From Burkholderia oklahomensis C6786 (lineage in GTDB: Bacteria > Pseudomonadota > Gammaproteobacteria > Burkholderiales > Burkholderiaceae), in contig NZ_CP009556.1 in assembly GCF_000959365.1 (NCBI RefSeq), positions 2,666,001-2,730,000 of the forward strand: a stretch of 64,000 bases of DNA. The letters run 5' to 3'. Shown here piece after piece: positions 8,918 to 20,372 of the stretch. The translations under genes were made by a program, and so were the position numbers. Positions within the stretch are counted from its first letter, which is position 1; each line of letters begins with the position of its first letter. The notes under the pieces are model-generated. The model had not been told where the DNA came from, made no database searches, and saw only the letters and a program-made list of their open reading frames with translations.

Positions 8918-10219
8918 ATGGAATCGATCAAACGGTATTTCGGCTTCGCGGAAGCCGGAACCGACTTCCGCACCGAAATACTCGCGGGCGTCACCACGTT
9001 CCTGACGATGGCCTACATCATCTTCGTCAACCCTGCGATCCTCGGCGACGCGGGCATGCCGAAGGAAGCCGTTTTCGTCGCGACCTGCCTCGTCGCCGCG
9101 CTCGCGTCGCTCATCATGGGCCTGTACGCGAACTATCCGATCGCCTGCGCGCCCGGCATGGGCCTCAACGCGTATTTCGCCTACACCGTCGTCAAGGGCA
9201 TGGGCTTCACGTGGCAGGCCGCGCTCGGCGCGGTGTTCATCTCCGGCTGCCTGTTCCTGCTCGTCACGCTGTTCCGCGTGCGCGAAGTGATCGTCAACGG
9301 GATTCCGAAGTCGCTGCGGATCGCGATTACGGCGGGCATCGGGCTTTTCCTCGGGATCATCTCGCTGAAGACGGCAGGCGTGATCGTCGGCAGCCCCGCG
9401 ACGCTCGTCACGCTCGGCGATCTGCACAAGCCGACGACGATCCTCGCGATCATCGGCTTCTTCGCGATCGTCACGCTCGATTATCTGCGCGTGCGCGGCG
9501 CGATCCTGATCGGCATCATCGGCGTGACGGTCCTGTCGTTCTTCTTCGGCGGCAACCAGTTTCACGGGATCTTCTCCGCGCCGCCGTCGATCGACGCGAC
9601 GCTGTTCAAGCTCGACATCGGCGCCGCGCTGTCGACCGGCATCGTCAACGTGATCCTCGTGTTCTTCCTCGTCGAGCTGTTCGACGCGACGGGCACGCTG
9701 ATGGGCGTCGCGAATCGCGCGGGGCTCCTCGTCGAGGGCAAGATGCATCGCTTGAACAAGGCGCTCCTCGCCGACAGCACCGCGATCGTCGCGGGCTCGC
9801 TGCTCGGTACGTCGTCGACGACCGCGTACATCGAGAGCGCGTCCGGCGTGCAGGCGGGCGGACGCACCGGCGTCACCGCGATCACGGTCGCCGTGCTGTT
9901 CATCGCGTGCCTCTTCATCGCGCCGCTCGCGGGCGTCGTGCCCGGCTATGCGACCGCGCCCGCGCTGCTGTACGTATCGTGCCTGATGCTGCGCGACATG
10001 GTCGACGTGCAGTGGGACGACGCGACGGAAGCCGTGCCCGCGGCGCTCACCGCGCTGCTGATGCCGTTCACGTACTCGATCGCGAACGGCGTCGCGTTCG
10101 GTTTCATCGCGTATGGCGGCCTCAAGCTGCTGACGGGCCACGCGACGCGAGTGAAGCCGGTCGTCTGGATCATCGCGGCGGTCTTCCTGTTCCGCTATTT
10201 CTACCTCGGCGCCGAATAA
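8918..10219 (+). CDS. NCS2-family purine (guanine/hypoxanthine or adenine) permease
   Basis: Inner-membrane proton symporter of the AzgA-like branch of the NCS2 family, 433 aa, with about 12-14 hydrophobic segments. Family motifs are present: the N-terminal FGFAEAGTDFRTEILAG, the TFLTMAYIIFVNP segment, the APGMGLNAYFAY half-helix, and the VELFDATGTLMGVA motif that carries a substrate/proton-site acidic residue. These match the GhxP/AdePQ type and not the uracil/xanthine type. The start at 8918 has GGAG upstream. It stands alone; the substrate base cannot be settled by eye. Confidence 0.9.
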   Translation: MESIKRYFGFAEAGTDFRTEILAGVTTFLTMAYIIFVNPAILGDAGMPKEAVFVATCLVAALASLIMGLYANYPIACAPGMGLNAYFAYTVVKGMGFTWQAALGAVFISGCLFLLVTLFRVREVIVNGIPKSLRIAITAGIGLFLGIISLKTAGVIVGSPATLVTLGDLHKPTTILAIIGFFAIVTLDYLRVRGAILIGIIGVTVLSFFFGGNQFHGIFSAPPSIDATLFKLDIGAALSTGIVNVILVFFLVELFDATGTLMGVANRAGLLVEGKMHRLNKALLADSTAIVAGSLLGTSSTTAYIESASGVQAGGRTGVTAITVAVLFIACLFIAPLAGVVPGYATAPALLYVSCLMLRDMVDVQWDDATEAVPAALTALLMPFTYSIANGVAFGFIAYGGLKLLTGHATRVKPVVWIIAAVFLFRYFYLGAE

Positions 10220-11088
10220 GCGGCGCGATGCGCGGCGGCGGAAGCGGAAACGCTCACCGCCGCAAACGGCTCGCCCGCGCATGGACGTGCCGGCGACGAC
10301 GCGATCGCGTCGAGCGATGTCATCGGTCGACGACGCAGGATCGCAAAAGCCGTCGCAACGACGGCGATCGTCGGGTGGGGACGCCTCGCTCGCGCATGAA
10401 CCTCGCACACGACAAGCCGCCGGCGCGACCGCGACCGGCCGTCGAACCGCCCGCCATATCGCGAGCAGCAAAGCCGCCATCCCGCGGCGCTTGTCTTCAC
10501 CCGTCGAGCGGATGCGCATGCACTTGCGCATGCGCGACATCGCCGCGTGCCGCGGCAAAATCCGGCGTCTGCCCAGCCGCTGAAAAAAACCGACCGACGG
10601 AATTCGTCGAAATCGATTCCGTCGTAGCCGGCAGCCCCGACAGTCATAAAGCCACACCCGGCCTTTGCCGATCCGGTCGTACTGGGATCGTCCGAACGCA
10701 CTGCGTTCGGAACACTTCCAACGGAGTCGCACGCGCGATGGCTCGGCCCGGCAGCGAAGGAAGGCTCGACTGGCGAAACTCAACCGAGAAGAACTCGTCA
10801 GGACAGCGCAAGATTGTGGCGAACGCGGCGGTCAAGCGCGCATGTTCGTGACGACGATCGTTCGCGCTGCACGCGCTCGCGGCGCAGCCATTCCACAATC
10901 GGCCAATGGAATCCCGGCGAACGAACAACCGACGCGCGCGCAGCCCGACCGTTCGACGCGCCTTTCCGCGGACGCCGTCCGCCTGTCCGATGCACGAAGC
11001 GGAGAGCCACATGAACCGGCACGTCCGACATCCGTCGCCGACACATACCGCAAGCATGCCGAACGAAACCCGACCGCCGACGTCACCA
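10220..11088. other. Intergenic region with one palindrome, no gene recognised
   Basis: About 870 bp between the permease and the terminator of the DUF1488 gene. Open frames exist but look like compositional shadows. The notable element is a 19-bp palindrome at 10690-10708 (arms CCGAACGCA and TGCGTTCGG around one base), long enough to bind a dimeric regulator or form a hairpin. I found no terminator for the permease. Confidence 0.4.
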
Positions 11089-11090
11089 CA

Positions 11091-11124
11091 AAAAAAACGA
11101 GCGCCACCCCCGGGCAGCGCTCGT
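11091..11124 (-). terminator. Rho-independent terminator of the DUF1488 gene
   Basis: Read on the minus strand, an ACGAGCGC stem pairs with GCGCTCGT across a 12-base GC-rich loop and runs directly into a tract of T residues. It sits 18 bp after the DUF1488 stop codon. Confidence 0.9.
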
Positions 11125-11141
11125 TCGCGACACGGCGCACT

Positions 11142-11429
11142 CTAGCGCCAGTTCGCCTCGTAAAATCGGACGTACCCGCTTCTCAGCACCACGCACTGCG
11201 CACGGGTCTCGGACAGCAAGCGCCGTGCCGCGGCCTCGATGCGGGGCCGGTGCGTGTCGAATGCGCCCACCATGTCCTCGAAACGCGGCGAAGCCGCGCC
11301 GAAATGGTCCTCGAGCGCTTCGGCAGTGATATGGCATTGAACCGGCTCGCCGTCGACCATTGCCATGAACGCGATCGTCAATTCGCGGCCCGAATATTCG
11401 GGGGCATCGTTCGTGAACTGGATCTGCAT
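11142..11429 (-). CDS. DUF1488 family protein
   Basis: A 95-aa protein with the DUF1488 pattern: FTNDAPEYSGRELTIAFMAM, then a pair of strands and HITAEALEDHFGA near the middle. The family has no established biochemical role. It is small and soluble, without signal peptide or cysteine motif. The start at 11429 is preceded by AGGCGG; a longer in-frame start at 11486 would add a low-complexity segment and is rejected. It is monocistronic, with a strong terminator immediately downstream. Confidence 0.75.
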   Translation of the reverse strand: MQIQFTNDAPEYSGRELTIAFMAMVDGEPVQCHITAEALEDHFGAASPRFEDMVGAFDTHRPRIEAAARRLLSETRAQCVVLRSGYVRFYEANWR

Positions 11430-12016
11430 CGGAACCGCCTTTGCCGTAGCTCGAGAATGCAAGAAACCGCGTGCCGCCGGTAGCATTTGCCTGCCGGAAG
11501 CGCGCGGACTGGCCGGAGAGGATGTCGTGCGGCGAACGGCGCGCGCTCGCCTGATGCTCCGGTTGAATTCACTTTAGACGCTTTCCCGCACGACTCAAGA
11601 TTTCGTCAAAAAACCCTGCGCGCGCGCATGCCGCGACGCATTCTTCTGCCTATTGACGGGGGAACGGCTTGACTGCGCGGCAAAGCGGGCAATCAATCGT
11701 CATGCGAATCGAGCGCCGGATTCGGCTGCGATTCACCATGCCGCGCCGATCGCAAACGAGCCGGGTCGGCGGCCGTTTCGGCGTTCCGGCGCGAGGTGCG
11801 ATGCTCGACCGGATGCGCACCGAGGCGCCATATCGTCGGCGGATTGCCGACGTGCTCGCCGATGCTCGCGTCGCCGCGTCGAACTCCCCTCTCCGCCGAC
11901 CGCGCGGCCGCGTCTCGAACGTGTCCAGGGCGTCTGTCGCGTCGCCCGGGCAGCGAGCCGATCGGACCCTGCCGCGCCGCGGGCGCGCTTGCCGTCGCCG
12001 CGACCGGCCGGCGCGC
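11430..12016. other. Intergenic region, no gene recognised
   Basis: About 590 bp. The first 200 bp should contain the promoter for the minus-strand DUF1488 gene. Frames on both strands show only Arg/Ser-rich shadow composition, and I see no convincing RNA element. Confidence 0.35.
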
Positions 12017-12211
12017 TTACTTCTGCTCGTCCTTCGGCCATACGTTCAGCGCGACCACGCAGGTCGTCACGCCGAGCGCGATCGCCGCCACGCCGTATCG
12101 CAGCGCGGCATCCTGATCGAACAACAATCCGTGGATCGCCACGGCGATGCCGGCCAGCGCGACGAACGTCGCGATCGCCGCCAGCACCACTCTCAGTTCC
12201 GTCCGAACCAT
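12017..12211 (-). CDS. Small two-helix membrane protein
   Basis: A 64-aa peptide with two clear transmembrane helices (about residues 8-29 and 38-58), a short polar N-terminus and a charged tail ending KDEQK. No family could be named. It is supported by a GGGGAG site upstream of the ATG and by hydrophobic composition that a random frame in this GC-rich DNA would not give. It is divergent from the sigma-54 activator gene across 269 bp. Confidence 0.65.
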   Translation of the reverse strand: MVRTELRVVLAAIATFVALAGIAVAIHGLLFDQDAALRYGVAAIALGVTTCVVALNVWPKDEQK

Positions 12212-12480
12212 GATGATTCTCCCCGAACGGATGCATGTCGCGGCGCATGCCGAATGGCGGGGACCGCGCGCGTTTTCGGCGTCGGTCCCGGCAAGGCGCG
12301 GCGCGTGCGCGCCTTGTTTCCATCATTGCAGGCAGAGGCCCAAAAGCAAGGGAAATTCGATTTGCAGTCGCACATCGCTCGCGGCGCTTGTATGATGAGA
12401 CGTGCCCGCGCCGCCACGTCAACCGCTGCGCCGGTCGAGCGGAGAACACACTCCGTCGGCGGGCCCCATGGAGACAAGTC

Positions 12481-14418
<1,938 letters not shown>

Positions 14419-14563
14419 GCCGCCGCAGCCGGCGACGCGCGCGACATCCGGCCCCCACGCGCGATGCGCACACCCGCAAGCGCGCCGGCGGGCGATGTGC
14501 GCGGCCGCATCGGGTATCCTTGCCGCTCCTCGTCCACGACGCCGCCTCGCCGCCCACGATCGC

Positions 14564-14860
14564 ATGACCGAATCAGAAGAACGTTCGCACCAGGTGCGCG
14601 TCGAGCCGCTCGGAGTGGGTTTCGACGCGCCCGAATCGCTGTCGCTGCTCGAAGCGGCGGGCTTCGCCGGCGTGTCGCTGCCGCGCTCTTGCCGCAACGG
14701 CACGTGCCGGACCTGCCTGTGCCGCCTGCGCGAAGGCTCGATCGTCTACCGGATCGACTGGCCGGGCGTGAGCGCCGAAGAGAAAGCGCAAGGCTACATC
14801 CTGCCGTGCGTCGCGATCGCGCAATCCGACCTCGTCATCGAGGTGCCGCACGCCGAATGA
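14564..14860 (+). CDS. Plant-type 2Fe-2S ferredoxin
   Basis: A 98-aa ferredoxin with the C-x4-C-x2-C motif in SCRNGTCRTC and a fourth ligand in LPCVA about 40 residues later. It fits the short 2Fe-2S ferredoxins of the YfaE/oxygenase-reductase type: EVPHAE tail, no extra domains. It carries one electron in the cytoplasm to an oxygenase or reductase that is not identifiable here. It begins 145 bp after the sigma-54 activator stop, so it may be cotranscribed. The ATG at 14564 is the only start that does not add an unrelated Arg-rich extension. Confidence 0.8.
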   Translation: MTESEERSHQVRVEPLGVGFDAPESLSLLEAAGFAGVSLPRSCRNGTCRTCLCRLREGSIVYRIDWPGVSAEEKAQGYILPCVAIAQSDLVIEVPHAE

Positions 14861-15003
14861 GCGAACGCGCGCGGCCGTCGCCGCGCAAACGCCCGCAACC
14901 GATCGCGCATGCCGCCCGCACCGCCCATGCGCCGCGCGCGCCGCCCGGCATCCGCATCGCCCGGTAGCCGGCCGAATCACGGAAAACGGCAACGAGCCGG
15001 GCG

Positions 15004-16251
15004 TCACGCCATCGCATCGCCCGCCGGCCAGCGCGCGCGCGCCGACTCCTGCCGCCGCAGGCGAGCCGCAATCAGCGCCGCCAGCACGGCAAGCGCCGCC
15101 CCGGCGAGAAACCCGCCGGTATAGCCGACCTTCGCCGTCAGCGTCAGCATCATCGACGATGCGATCAGTTCGCCGAGATCGCGCGTGCTCTGCACCGCGG
15201 TGACGTCGGTGCCCGCCTGATCGCTGTCGCCCGCGAAACGCATGCCGGCCGTCATGATCGACACCGACGTGACGCCGGTCGAGAGCGAGCCGAGCACCGT
15301 GCACAGCCACACCCATTGCGGCGCGGCGGCGAGCCAGCCGTTCGCCTGCGCGAACCACAACAGCGCGCCGGCGCCCGCGCAGCCCACGCCGACCGTGAAC
15401 GCGCGCCACAAGCCGAGTTGCCGGACGAGCCACGCGCCGCCGCCGCAACCGAGCACGACGGTCACGATGCCGCCCGCCATGCCGAGCCGCCCGATCGCAT
15501 CGAGCGTCCAGCCGGCATCGTTGAGGAACAGCTTCGACAGCCCGAATCCGGACACGGCCGTCATCGCCGACAGCAGCGACATCGACAGCAGCGACATCGA
15601 CAACGGCCGCTTCGCGAAGCGCACGAGGCTCGCCTGCCGGGCGGGCGTCGCGCGCGCCCGCCCGGCGTCGCGCGGCAACAGCCACAGCACGCACGCGAGG
15701 CTCGCGAGCGGCACGGCCGCGAGCGCGAGGAACGCGGCCCGCTGCCCGAACAGACCGATCAGCGTGAGCGCCCCCGCGCCGCCGCCGAAGAAGCCGATCA
15801 TCACGCCCGCGATCTGGATCGCGTTGATTTTCGCGAGCGCGGCGCCGTGAAAATGCGCGGCGGCCATTCCGTCGCTCGCGATGTCCTGCGTGGCGCTCGC
15901 GAGCGACGCGACGGCGAGCAGCGCGACCGCCCAGCCCGCCGTCGCGACCGTCATCCCGACTTGCGCGAGGCTCGCGAGACACAGCACGACGATGCATTGC
16001 ATCGGCAGCATCCAGCTGCGGCGGCGGCCGATCCGCGCCGACCAGCGGTTGTCGACGACCGGCGCCCACAAGAACTTGACGACCCACGGCAGCCCGACGA
16101 GCGGCAGGAACGCGAGCGCATGCAACGGTGCGCCGTCGTGGCGCAACAAGGTCGGCATCGCGTCCATGGCGATGCCAATCGGAATGCCTTGCGACAGATA
16201 AAGCAGCGTGATCGTGATCACGAGGCGGCGATGTTCGGGCAAATCGCGCAT
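15004..16251 (-). CDS. fptX: RhtX/FptX-family siderophore permease (pyochelin uptake)
   Basis: A 415-aa major-facilitator-like inner-membrane protein with 12 hydrophobic segments, predicted to take ferri-pyochelin from periplasm to cytoplasm. The N-terminal segment LLYLSQGIPIGIAMDAMPTL and the ATQDIASDGMAA motif are characteristic of RhtX/FptX permeases. The start at 16251 has GGAG upstream (ctggagaaatcg). It is the last gene of fptA-fptB-fptC-fptX, which is tightly spaced (17 bp from the PepSY gene). An in-frame 15-bp tandem duplication gives SMSLLSMSLLS near bases 15570-15602. The gene appears intact despite loss of the synthetic cluster. Confidence 0.85.
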   Translation of the reverse strand: MRDLPEHRRLVITITLLYLSQGIPIGIAMDAMPTLLRHDGAPLHALAFLPLVGLPWVVKFLWAPVVDNRWSARIGRRRSWMLPMQCIVVLCLASLAQVGMTVATAGWAVALLAVASLASATQDIASDGMAAAHFHGAALAKINAIQIAGVMIGFFGGGAGALTLIGLFGQRAAFLALAAVPLASLACVLWLLPRDAGRARATPARQASLVRFAKRPLSMSLLSMSLLSAMTAVSGFGLSKLFLNDAGWTLDAIGRLGMAGGIVTVVLGCGGGAWLVRQLGLWRAFTVGVGCAGAGALLWFAQANGWLAAAPQWVWLCTVLGSLSTGVTSVSIMTAGMRFAGDSDQAGTDVTAVQSTRDLGELIASSMMLTLTAKVGYTGGFLAGAALAVLAALIAARLRRQESARARWPAGDAMA

Positions 16252-16268
16252 CGATTTCTCCAGTAGCG

Positions 16269-17780
16269 TTAAAGAGGTTCCGGGCCGGCCGGCAGGCCGG
16301 CGGATTGCGGCACACCGCGACGAGGACGCTGCGCCGCGCGCATCAGCAGCGCGCCGAGGCCCGCGAGCAACGCGTCGATGTGCCAGTAGGCCGGCGCGCC
16401 GGCTTCGACCAGCGCGATCGACAGATGCGCCGCGCCGGCGAGCAGATACGCCGCGCCCGCCGCGCGCAGCAGGCCGCGCAGCAGCGCCGCGCGATCCCGC
16501 ACGCACGCCGCGAGCGCGACGCTGCCGATCCAGATCGACCAGAACAGCGTCTCCAGCGCATGATCGATGCGCGCGCCCGGCGGCAGCACGCGCCCGGCGA
16601 ACAGCGGCACGCCGCCCGCCAACACGAGTCCGCCGCAAACGCCGACGCCGAGCGCCGCCAGTGCGCGCGCCAGACGGTCGCCTTGCGTCTGCCGACGCTC
16701 GATCCACAGATAGAGTCCCGTCACGCACAGCACGCACGCGCACAACCCCATCAGGAAGTGAAGCGCGCGCAGTCCGCCGCCCGCCGCTTCGGTCCAGCCG
16801 TATCGCGCGAAATGCAGCGGCTGCACGGCGATGAACGCGCGCAGCCAGATGCCGCGGCCGCGCGACGTGGCGTCCGCGAGCCATTGCCCGTCGGCCGCGC
16901 GATACAGATGGCGCTCGAACAGCGCGGGGCTCGGCAGACCGGCCATCGTGCCGGCGATCTCGACGCTCGCATGCGCGTCGCCCCAGTGATGCAGCGCGAC
17001 GACTTCGGGACGGAAATCCGGCACGCGCGCGGCGTCGCGTCTGAGCAGCGCGTCGAGATCCGGCGCGCGCGACCACGGCTCGCCTGCCGCGGCGGGCGGC
17101 GGCGCGCCCATCAGCTCCGCGAGCGCCCGTTGCGGCTGCCCCGGAAACGCGGCCGCCGCGAGCGACACGGTGCCGAGTGCGCCGAGCCCGGACAACGCGC
17201 CGGTGAACGCGAACAGCACGAGCCACGGCGCGCCCCAGAGGCCGATCAATCCGTGCAGGTCGAACAGCGCGACGCGCAGCCCCTTGCCGCGCCGCACCCG
17301 CGCCGCGTCGGGCCAGCGACGCCGGTGCAAAACGAGGCCTGCGACGATCAGCACCAGCAGCGCGACGCCCCACAAGCTCACGAAGATCCGGCCGGGAAAG
17401 CCGGCGAACATCGTCTTGTGCAGCGTGACGAGCCATGCGGCCCGCGCCGGCTCCACGAGCGGCTCGCCCGTCGCCGTATTCAGCGCCAGCGTGCACGCCT
17501 GCCGTGCCGAGCAGAACCGGATCGCCGGATCGGCGGGCTGCGGCAGCACGATGCGCGCATCGCGCAGCGGGAAACCGAGCGCCGACGCGCGCGCGACGAG
17601 CCGCTCGAGCGGCAGCGGCGGGCCCGCGACGGCGAGCGCCGGCGGCCGCCACCAGCCCTGCATCGATTCCTGCGCGAGACTCCAGGTGCCGCTGAACAGA
17701 ATCACGAACAGCACGACGCCGAACAGCGCGCCCGCACCGCGATGGACGGCGCGCCAGCGCGATCGCGACGAGGCGTCCAT
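16269..17780 (-). CDS. fptC: PepSY-associated transmembrane protein, probable siderophore-iron reductase (FptC-like)
   Basis: A 503-aa inner-membrane protein with PepSY-type domains and about five or more transmembrane helices: a first helix at residues 14-36, HRGAGALFGVVLFVILFSG, and a cluster of helices in the C-terminal half. Homologues in siderophore loci (FoxB/FptC/PiuB type) help release iron from the ferric siderophore at the periplasmic side. That role is inferred from family and position. The start at 17780 lies one base from the DUF3649 stop, so translation is coupled. No frameshift or premature stop is seen. Confidence 0.8.
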   Translation of the reverse strand: MDASSRSRWRAVHRGAGALFGVVLFVILFSGTWSLAQESMQGWWRPPALAVAGPPLPLERLVARASALGFPLRDARIVLPQPADPAIRFCSARQACTLALNTATGEPLVEPARAAWLVTLHKTMFAGFPGRIFVSLWGVALLVLIVAGLVLHRRRWPDAARVRRGKGLRVALFDLHGLIGLWGAPWLVLFAFTGALSGLGALGTVSLAAAAFPGQPQRALAELMGAPPPAAAGEPWSRAPDLDALLRRDAARVPDFRPEVVALHHWGDAHASVEIAGTMAGLPSPALFERHLYRAADGQWLADATSRGRGIWLRAFIAVQPLHFARYGWTEAAGGGLRALHFLMGLCACVLCVTGLYLWIERRQTQGDRLARALAALGVGVCGGLVLAGGVPLFAGRVLPPGARIDHALETLFWSIWIGSVALAACVRDRAALLRGLLRAAGAAYLLAGAAHLSIALVEAGAPAYWHIDALLAGLGALLMRAAQRPRRGVPQSAGLPAGPEPL

Positions 17781-17781
17781 G

Positions 17782-18045
17782 TCAGCGCCCTCCCCAGTAC
17801 CAGACGCACGGCGTCAGCACAACGAGCCACGCGAACGCGCGCCGGACGGTCTGCCGCCAGCCGGACGCGACGAGCGCCCACAGCAGCACGGCGACGCCCG
17901 CGGCGAGCGCCAGCAGCACTGCCGCATAAAGCCGGTTCAGTCCATCCGCCGGATAGTGGCGCGCGAGCGTCACCGCCAGCTCGATCGCGCCCGCTGATGC
18001 GCCGCCGACCGCAACGGCCGCCCGTGCGGGCCAGCCACCCGCCAT
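17782..18045 (-). CDS. fptB: DUF3649 small membrane protein (FptB position)
   Basis: An 87-aa hydrophobic protein with two or three membrane segments and a YWGGR tail, matching the DUF3649 iron-uptake-associated type. Its start codon overlaps the fptA stop (TGATG) and its stop is one base from fptC, so it is part of the uptake operon. It corresponds by position to fptB of the Pseudomonas aeruginosa pyochelin locus; the molecular function is unknown. Confidence 0.7.
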   Translation of the reverse strand: MAGGWPARAAVAVGGASAGAIELAVTLARHYPADGLNRLYAAVLLALAAGVAVLLWALVASGWRQTVRRAFAWLVVLTPCVWYWGGR

Positions 18046-20273
18046 CAGAATTGCCCGCGCACGGTCAGCATCACGTTGCGCGGCTCCCCATAGCGGTTGT
18101 TCCAGCCGAGTTGGCTCAGGCTCTGGTAATACGTGCGATCGAACAGGTTATTGACGTTGAGCGCGGCGCTCCAGTGCCTGTCGTGGCGATAGCCGAGCCG
18201 CACGCTCGCGAGCGCGTAGCCGCCCTGGCGCATCGTGACGCCGTTCGACACCGCCGAAAAATCGCTCTGCACCTGCACGCCGCCGCCGATGCTCCAGCGG
18301 CGCTCCTGCCAAGGCAGGTCGTAGTGGGTCCACAGCCGGAACAGATGGCGCGGATTCAGGAGCGGCGCGAACTGGCTGCTGTCGAGGTTCTGCGCGTAGC
18401 GCATCGTGTCGAACGTATAGCTCGCCCATACGCTCCACCACGGCGTGATGCGCCCGTTCGCCTCGAATTCGAAACCCTGGCTGCGCACGCTGCCGCCGTT
18501 GACGTAGTAACAGTTCTGTCCCGCGCACGGATGCGCGGCGTCGACCTGCGGGCTGTTGTCGAGATCGATGCGAAACGCCGCGAGCGACACGTTCAGCTTG
18601 CCGCCGGCCAGTTCCCCCTTGATGCCCGTCTCGTAGGTGCGGCCTTTCACCGGCGTCAGGATGCCGCCGCCCCAGGTCGGCTTGGTCTGCGGCTGGAACA
18701 CTTCCGCATAGCTCGCATACCACGACCAGTCGCGCGCGAAATCCCAGATCAGTCCGCCGTACGGCGTGAACTGGCGACCGGTGTTGTAGTGCGCGCCGAG
18801 GCTGTCCTGGCTCCACCAACTGACGCGCCCGCCCAGCACGAGCGTGACCGGTTGCGCGAGCTTGATGCGGCTAAGACCGTAGATGCCCTTTTGCGAGATG
18901 TCGTTTTGCTGCGACTGCCGGTACGGCCCGATGCCCGGCTCCGGCACGCTGTCCGGATTCCAGCGGTACACGTTCACCGGGGTGCCGGGGCCCGCCAGCA
19001 ACGGCGCGCTCAACTGCCCGCTGCTGCTGTTCGCGTAGGTCATCCCGAGCAGCAGTTCGTGCGTGAGCCCGAAGGCGCGCACCGGCCCCTGCACGTTCGC
19101 ATCGACGCTGCGGCTGTAACTGCTGAACTGGTACGCGCCGCCCGTCAGCATGCCGCCCGCGCCCGTCGCCGGATCGATCGCGCCGAACGAGCCCGCGTAT
19201 TTCAGGTCCGAGCGCACCGCTTGATACTCGCCGCTCAGCTTCGCCTTCCAGCCGCCGCCGAGCTTCTGCTCGACCGAGCCGAACGCGCGCGTCGTATCCC
19301 AGTCGAAATGCCCCCATCCGACGTCGAGAAAGGTCGATCGCGGCAGGCCGAGGCTCGCGCCGTCGCGCGCCATCGGCACGCCGGACATGTCGGGCACCGA
19401 CGCGACCGACTGGTATTGCGCGCCCAGCGTGAGCAGCGTGTCGCGCGTCACGTCGATTTCGGTGATGCCGTAGATCGAGCGCGTATTCTGCTTTGCTCGG
19501 TCGTAGAAGAAGTGGCGATTCTCGTAAGCGGCGACGAGCCGCCCCCGCACCGTGCCCGTCGGATTGAGCGGCCCGCCGATGTCGGCCTCCGCGCGATAGC
19601 GCCCCCAACTGCCGACGCTCGCCGCCGCGCTCGCGGCAAACTGGTATTGCGGCCGCTTGCGCACCAGGTTGACGGTCGCGGCCGGATTGCCCGCCCCGTG
19701 CAGCAAGCCGTTCGCGCCGCGCAGGATCTCCACCCGCTCGTAGACCGACATGTCCTGCGGCGCGCTCGCCATGTCGCCGAGCACGACCGGCACGCCGTCC
19801 AGCTCGAACGAATCGACCTTGAAGCCGCGCACGAAGTACGCTGTCGTCAACAGCACGTAGGGCTGCACGGTCACGCCAGCCGATTGCTGCATCACTTCGT
19901 CGAGGCTGAACAGGTTTTGCTGTTCCATCCGCTCGCGCGTCGTCACGCTGACCGATTGCGGGATCTCCCGCAGCGCGAGCGGCATCTTGCCAACGGTCGC
20001 GATCGCCGAATCGTCCGCCGCATCCTTCGGCGCGCTTACCGAAATCGCCTTCAACTCGGCGCCGGCCGGCTGCGCCCCGGCGGTTCGCGCTTGTACATTC
20101 GTTTTCTTTTGCGCGTCATCCTTCGCCGGCGTGTCGGCGAGCGCCGCCGCTCCGGGGTGGGCCGCGATCAGCATGCCCAGACAGAGCGACGAACGCCACC
20201 GTCCGCCCGCGAAACGCTTGGCCGGCGCGACTGCGCGCCGTGATCTCTCAGGTCCTGCCACCTCGTACTGCAT
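18045..20273 (-). CDS. fptA: TonB-dependent ferric-pyochelin receptor (FptA-like)
   Basis: Outer-membrane siderophore receptor of 742 aa. A basic N-terminus and hydrophobic stretch (residues 28-46, ending ALADTPAK) form the signal peptide. The plug domain follows ([13 protein letters not shown], then [14 protein letters not shown] and [15 protein letters not shown], residues about 110-220), then the beta-barrel closing with a C-terminal Phe (LTVRGQF). This is the FhuE/FpvA/FptA type. A short pre-plug segment is present but not clearly a full STN signalling domain. A perfect-looking Fur box lies 17-35 bp upstream of the start. The reading frame is intact, so uptake is probably functional even though the synthetic genes beside it are deleted. 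Confidence 0.9.
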   Translation of the reverse strand: MQYEVAGPERSRRAVAPAKRFAGGRWRSSLCLGMLIAAHPGAAALADTPAKDDAQKKTNVQARTAGAQPAGAELKAISVSAPKDAADDSAIATVGKMPLALREIPQSVSVTTRERMEQQNLFSLDEVMQQSAGVTVQPYVLLTTAYFVRGFKVDSFELDGVPVVLGDMASAPQDMSVYERVEILRGANGLLHGAGNPAATVNLVRKRPQYQFAASAAASVGSWGRYRAEADIGGPLNPTGTVRGRLVAAYENRHFFYDRAKQNTRSIYGITEIDVTRDTLLTLGAQYQSVASVPDMSGVPMARDGASLGLPRSTFLDVGWGHFDWDTTRAFGSVEQKLGGGWKAKLSGEYQAVRSDLKYAGSFGAIDPATGAGGMLTGGAYQFSSYSRSVDANVQGPVRAFGLTHELLLGMTYANSSSGQLSAPLLAGPGTPVNVYRWNPDSVPEPGIGPYRQSQQNDISQKGIYGLSRIKLAQPVTLVLGGRVSWWSQDSLGAHYNTGRQFTPYGGLIWDFARDWSWYASYAEVFQPQTKPTWGGGILTPVKGRTYETGIKGELAGGKLNVSLAAFRIDLDNSPQVDAAHPCAGQNCYYVNGGSVRSQGFEFEANGRITPWWSVWASYTFDTMRYAQNLDSSQFAPLLNPRHLFRLWTHYDLPWQERRWSIGGGVQVQSDFSAVSNGVTMRQGGYALASVRLGYRHDRHWSAALNVNNLFDRTYYQSLSQLGWNNRYGEPRNVMLTVRGQF

Positions 20274-20289
20274 GAACGCCCCCGCACTT

Positions 20290-20308
20290 GATAATCATTC
20301 TCATTATC
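20290..20308 (-). promoter_or_regulatory. Fur box upstream of fptA
   Basis: GATAATCATTCTCATTATC differs from the 19-bp consensus inverted repeat at only a couple of positions. It lies in the ~100-bp gap between the pchI remnant and fptA, with a TACAAT -10-like hexamer next to it at about 20312-20317 on the minus strand. It should give iron repression of fptA-B-C-X independent of the lost upstream genes. Confidence 0.9.
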
Positions 20309-20372
20309 AATTGTAAGAGGCGAACCTTTTTTCGATTGCCGGCCTTTCTCTATCGATGCCCGGCACGCGCGT

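Noticed and set aside
10201..10701. Minus-strand frame of 166 codons after the NCS2 permease
   Set aside because: No ribosome-binding site, no recognisable domain, shadow-like composition.
16305..20243. 1312-codon plus-strand open frame
   Set aside because: Exactly antisense to fptC, fptB and fptA, whose domains are unmistakable; extreme Arg/Gln/His content.
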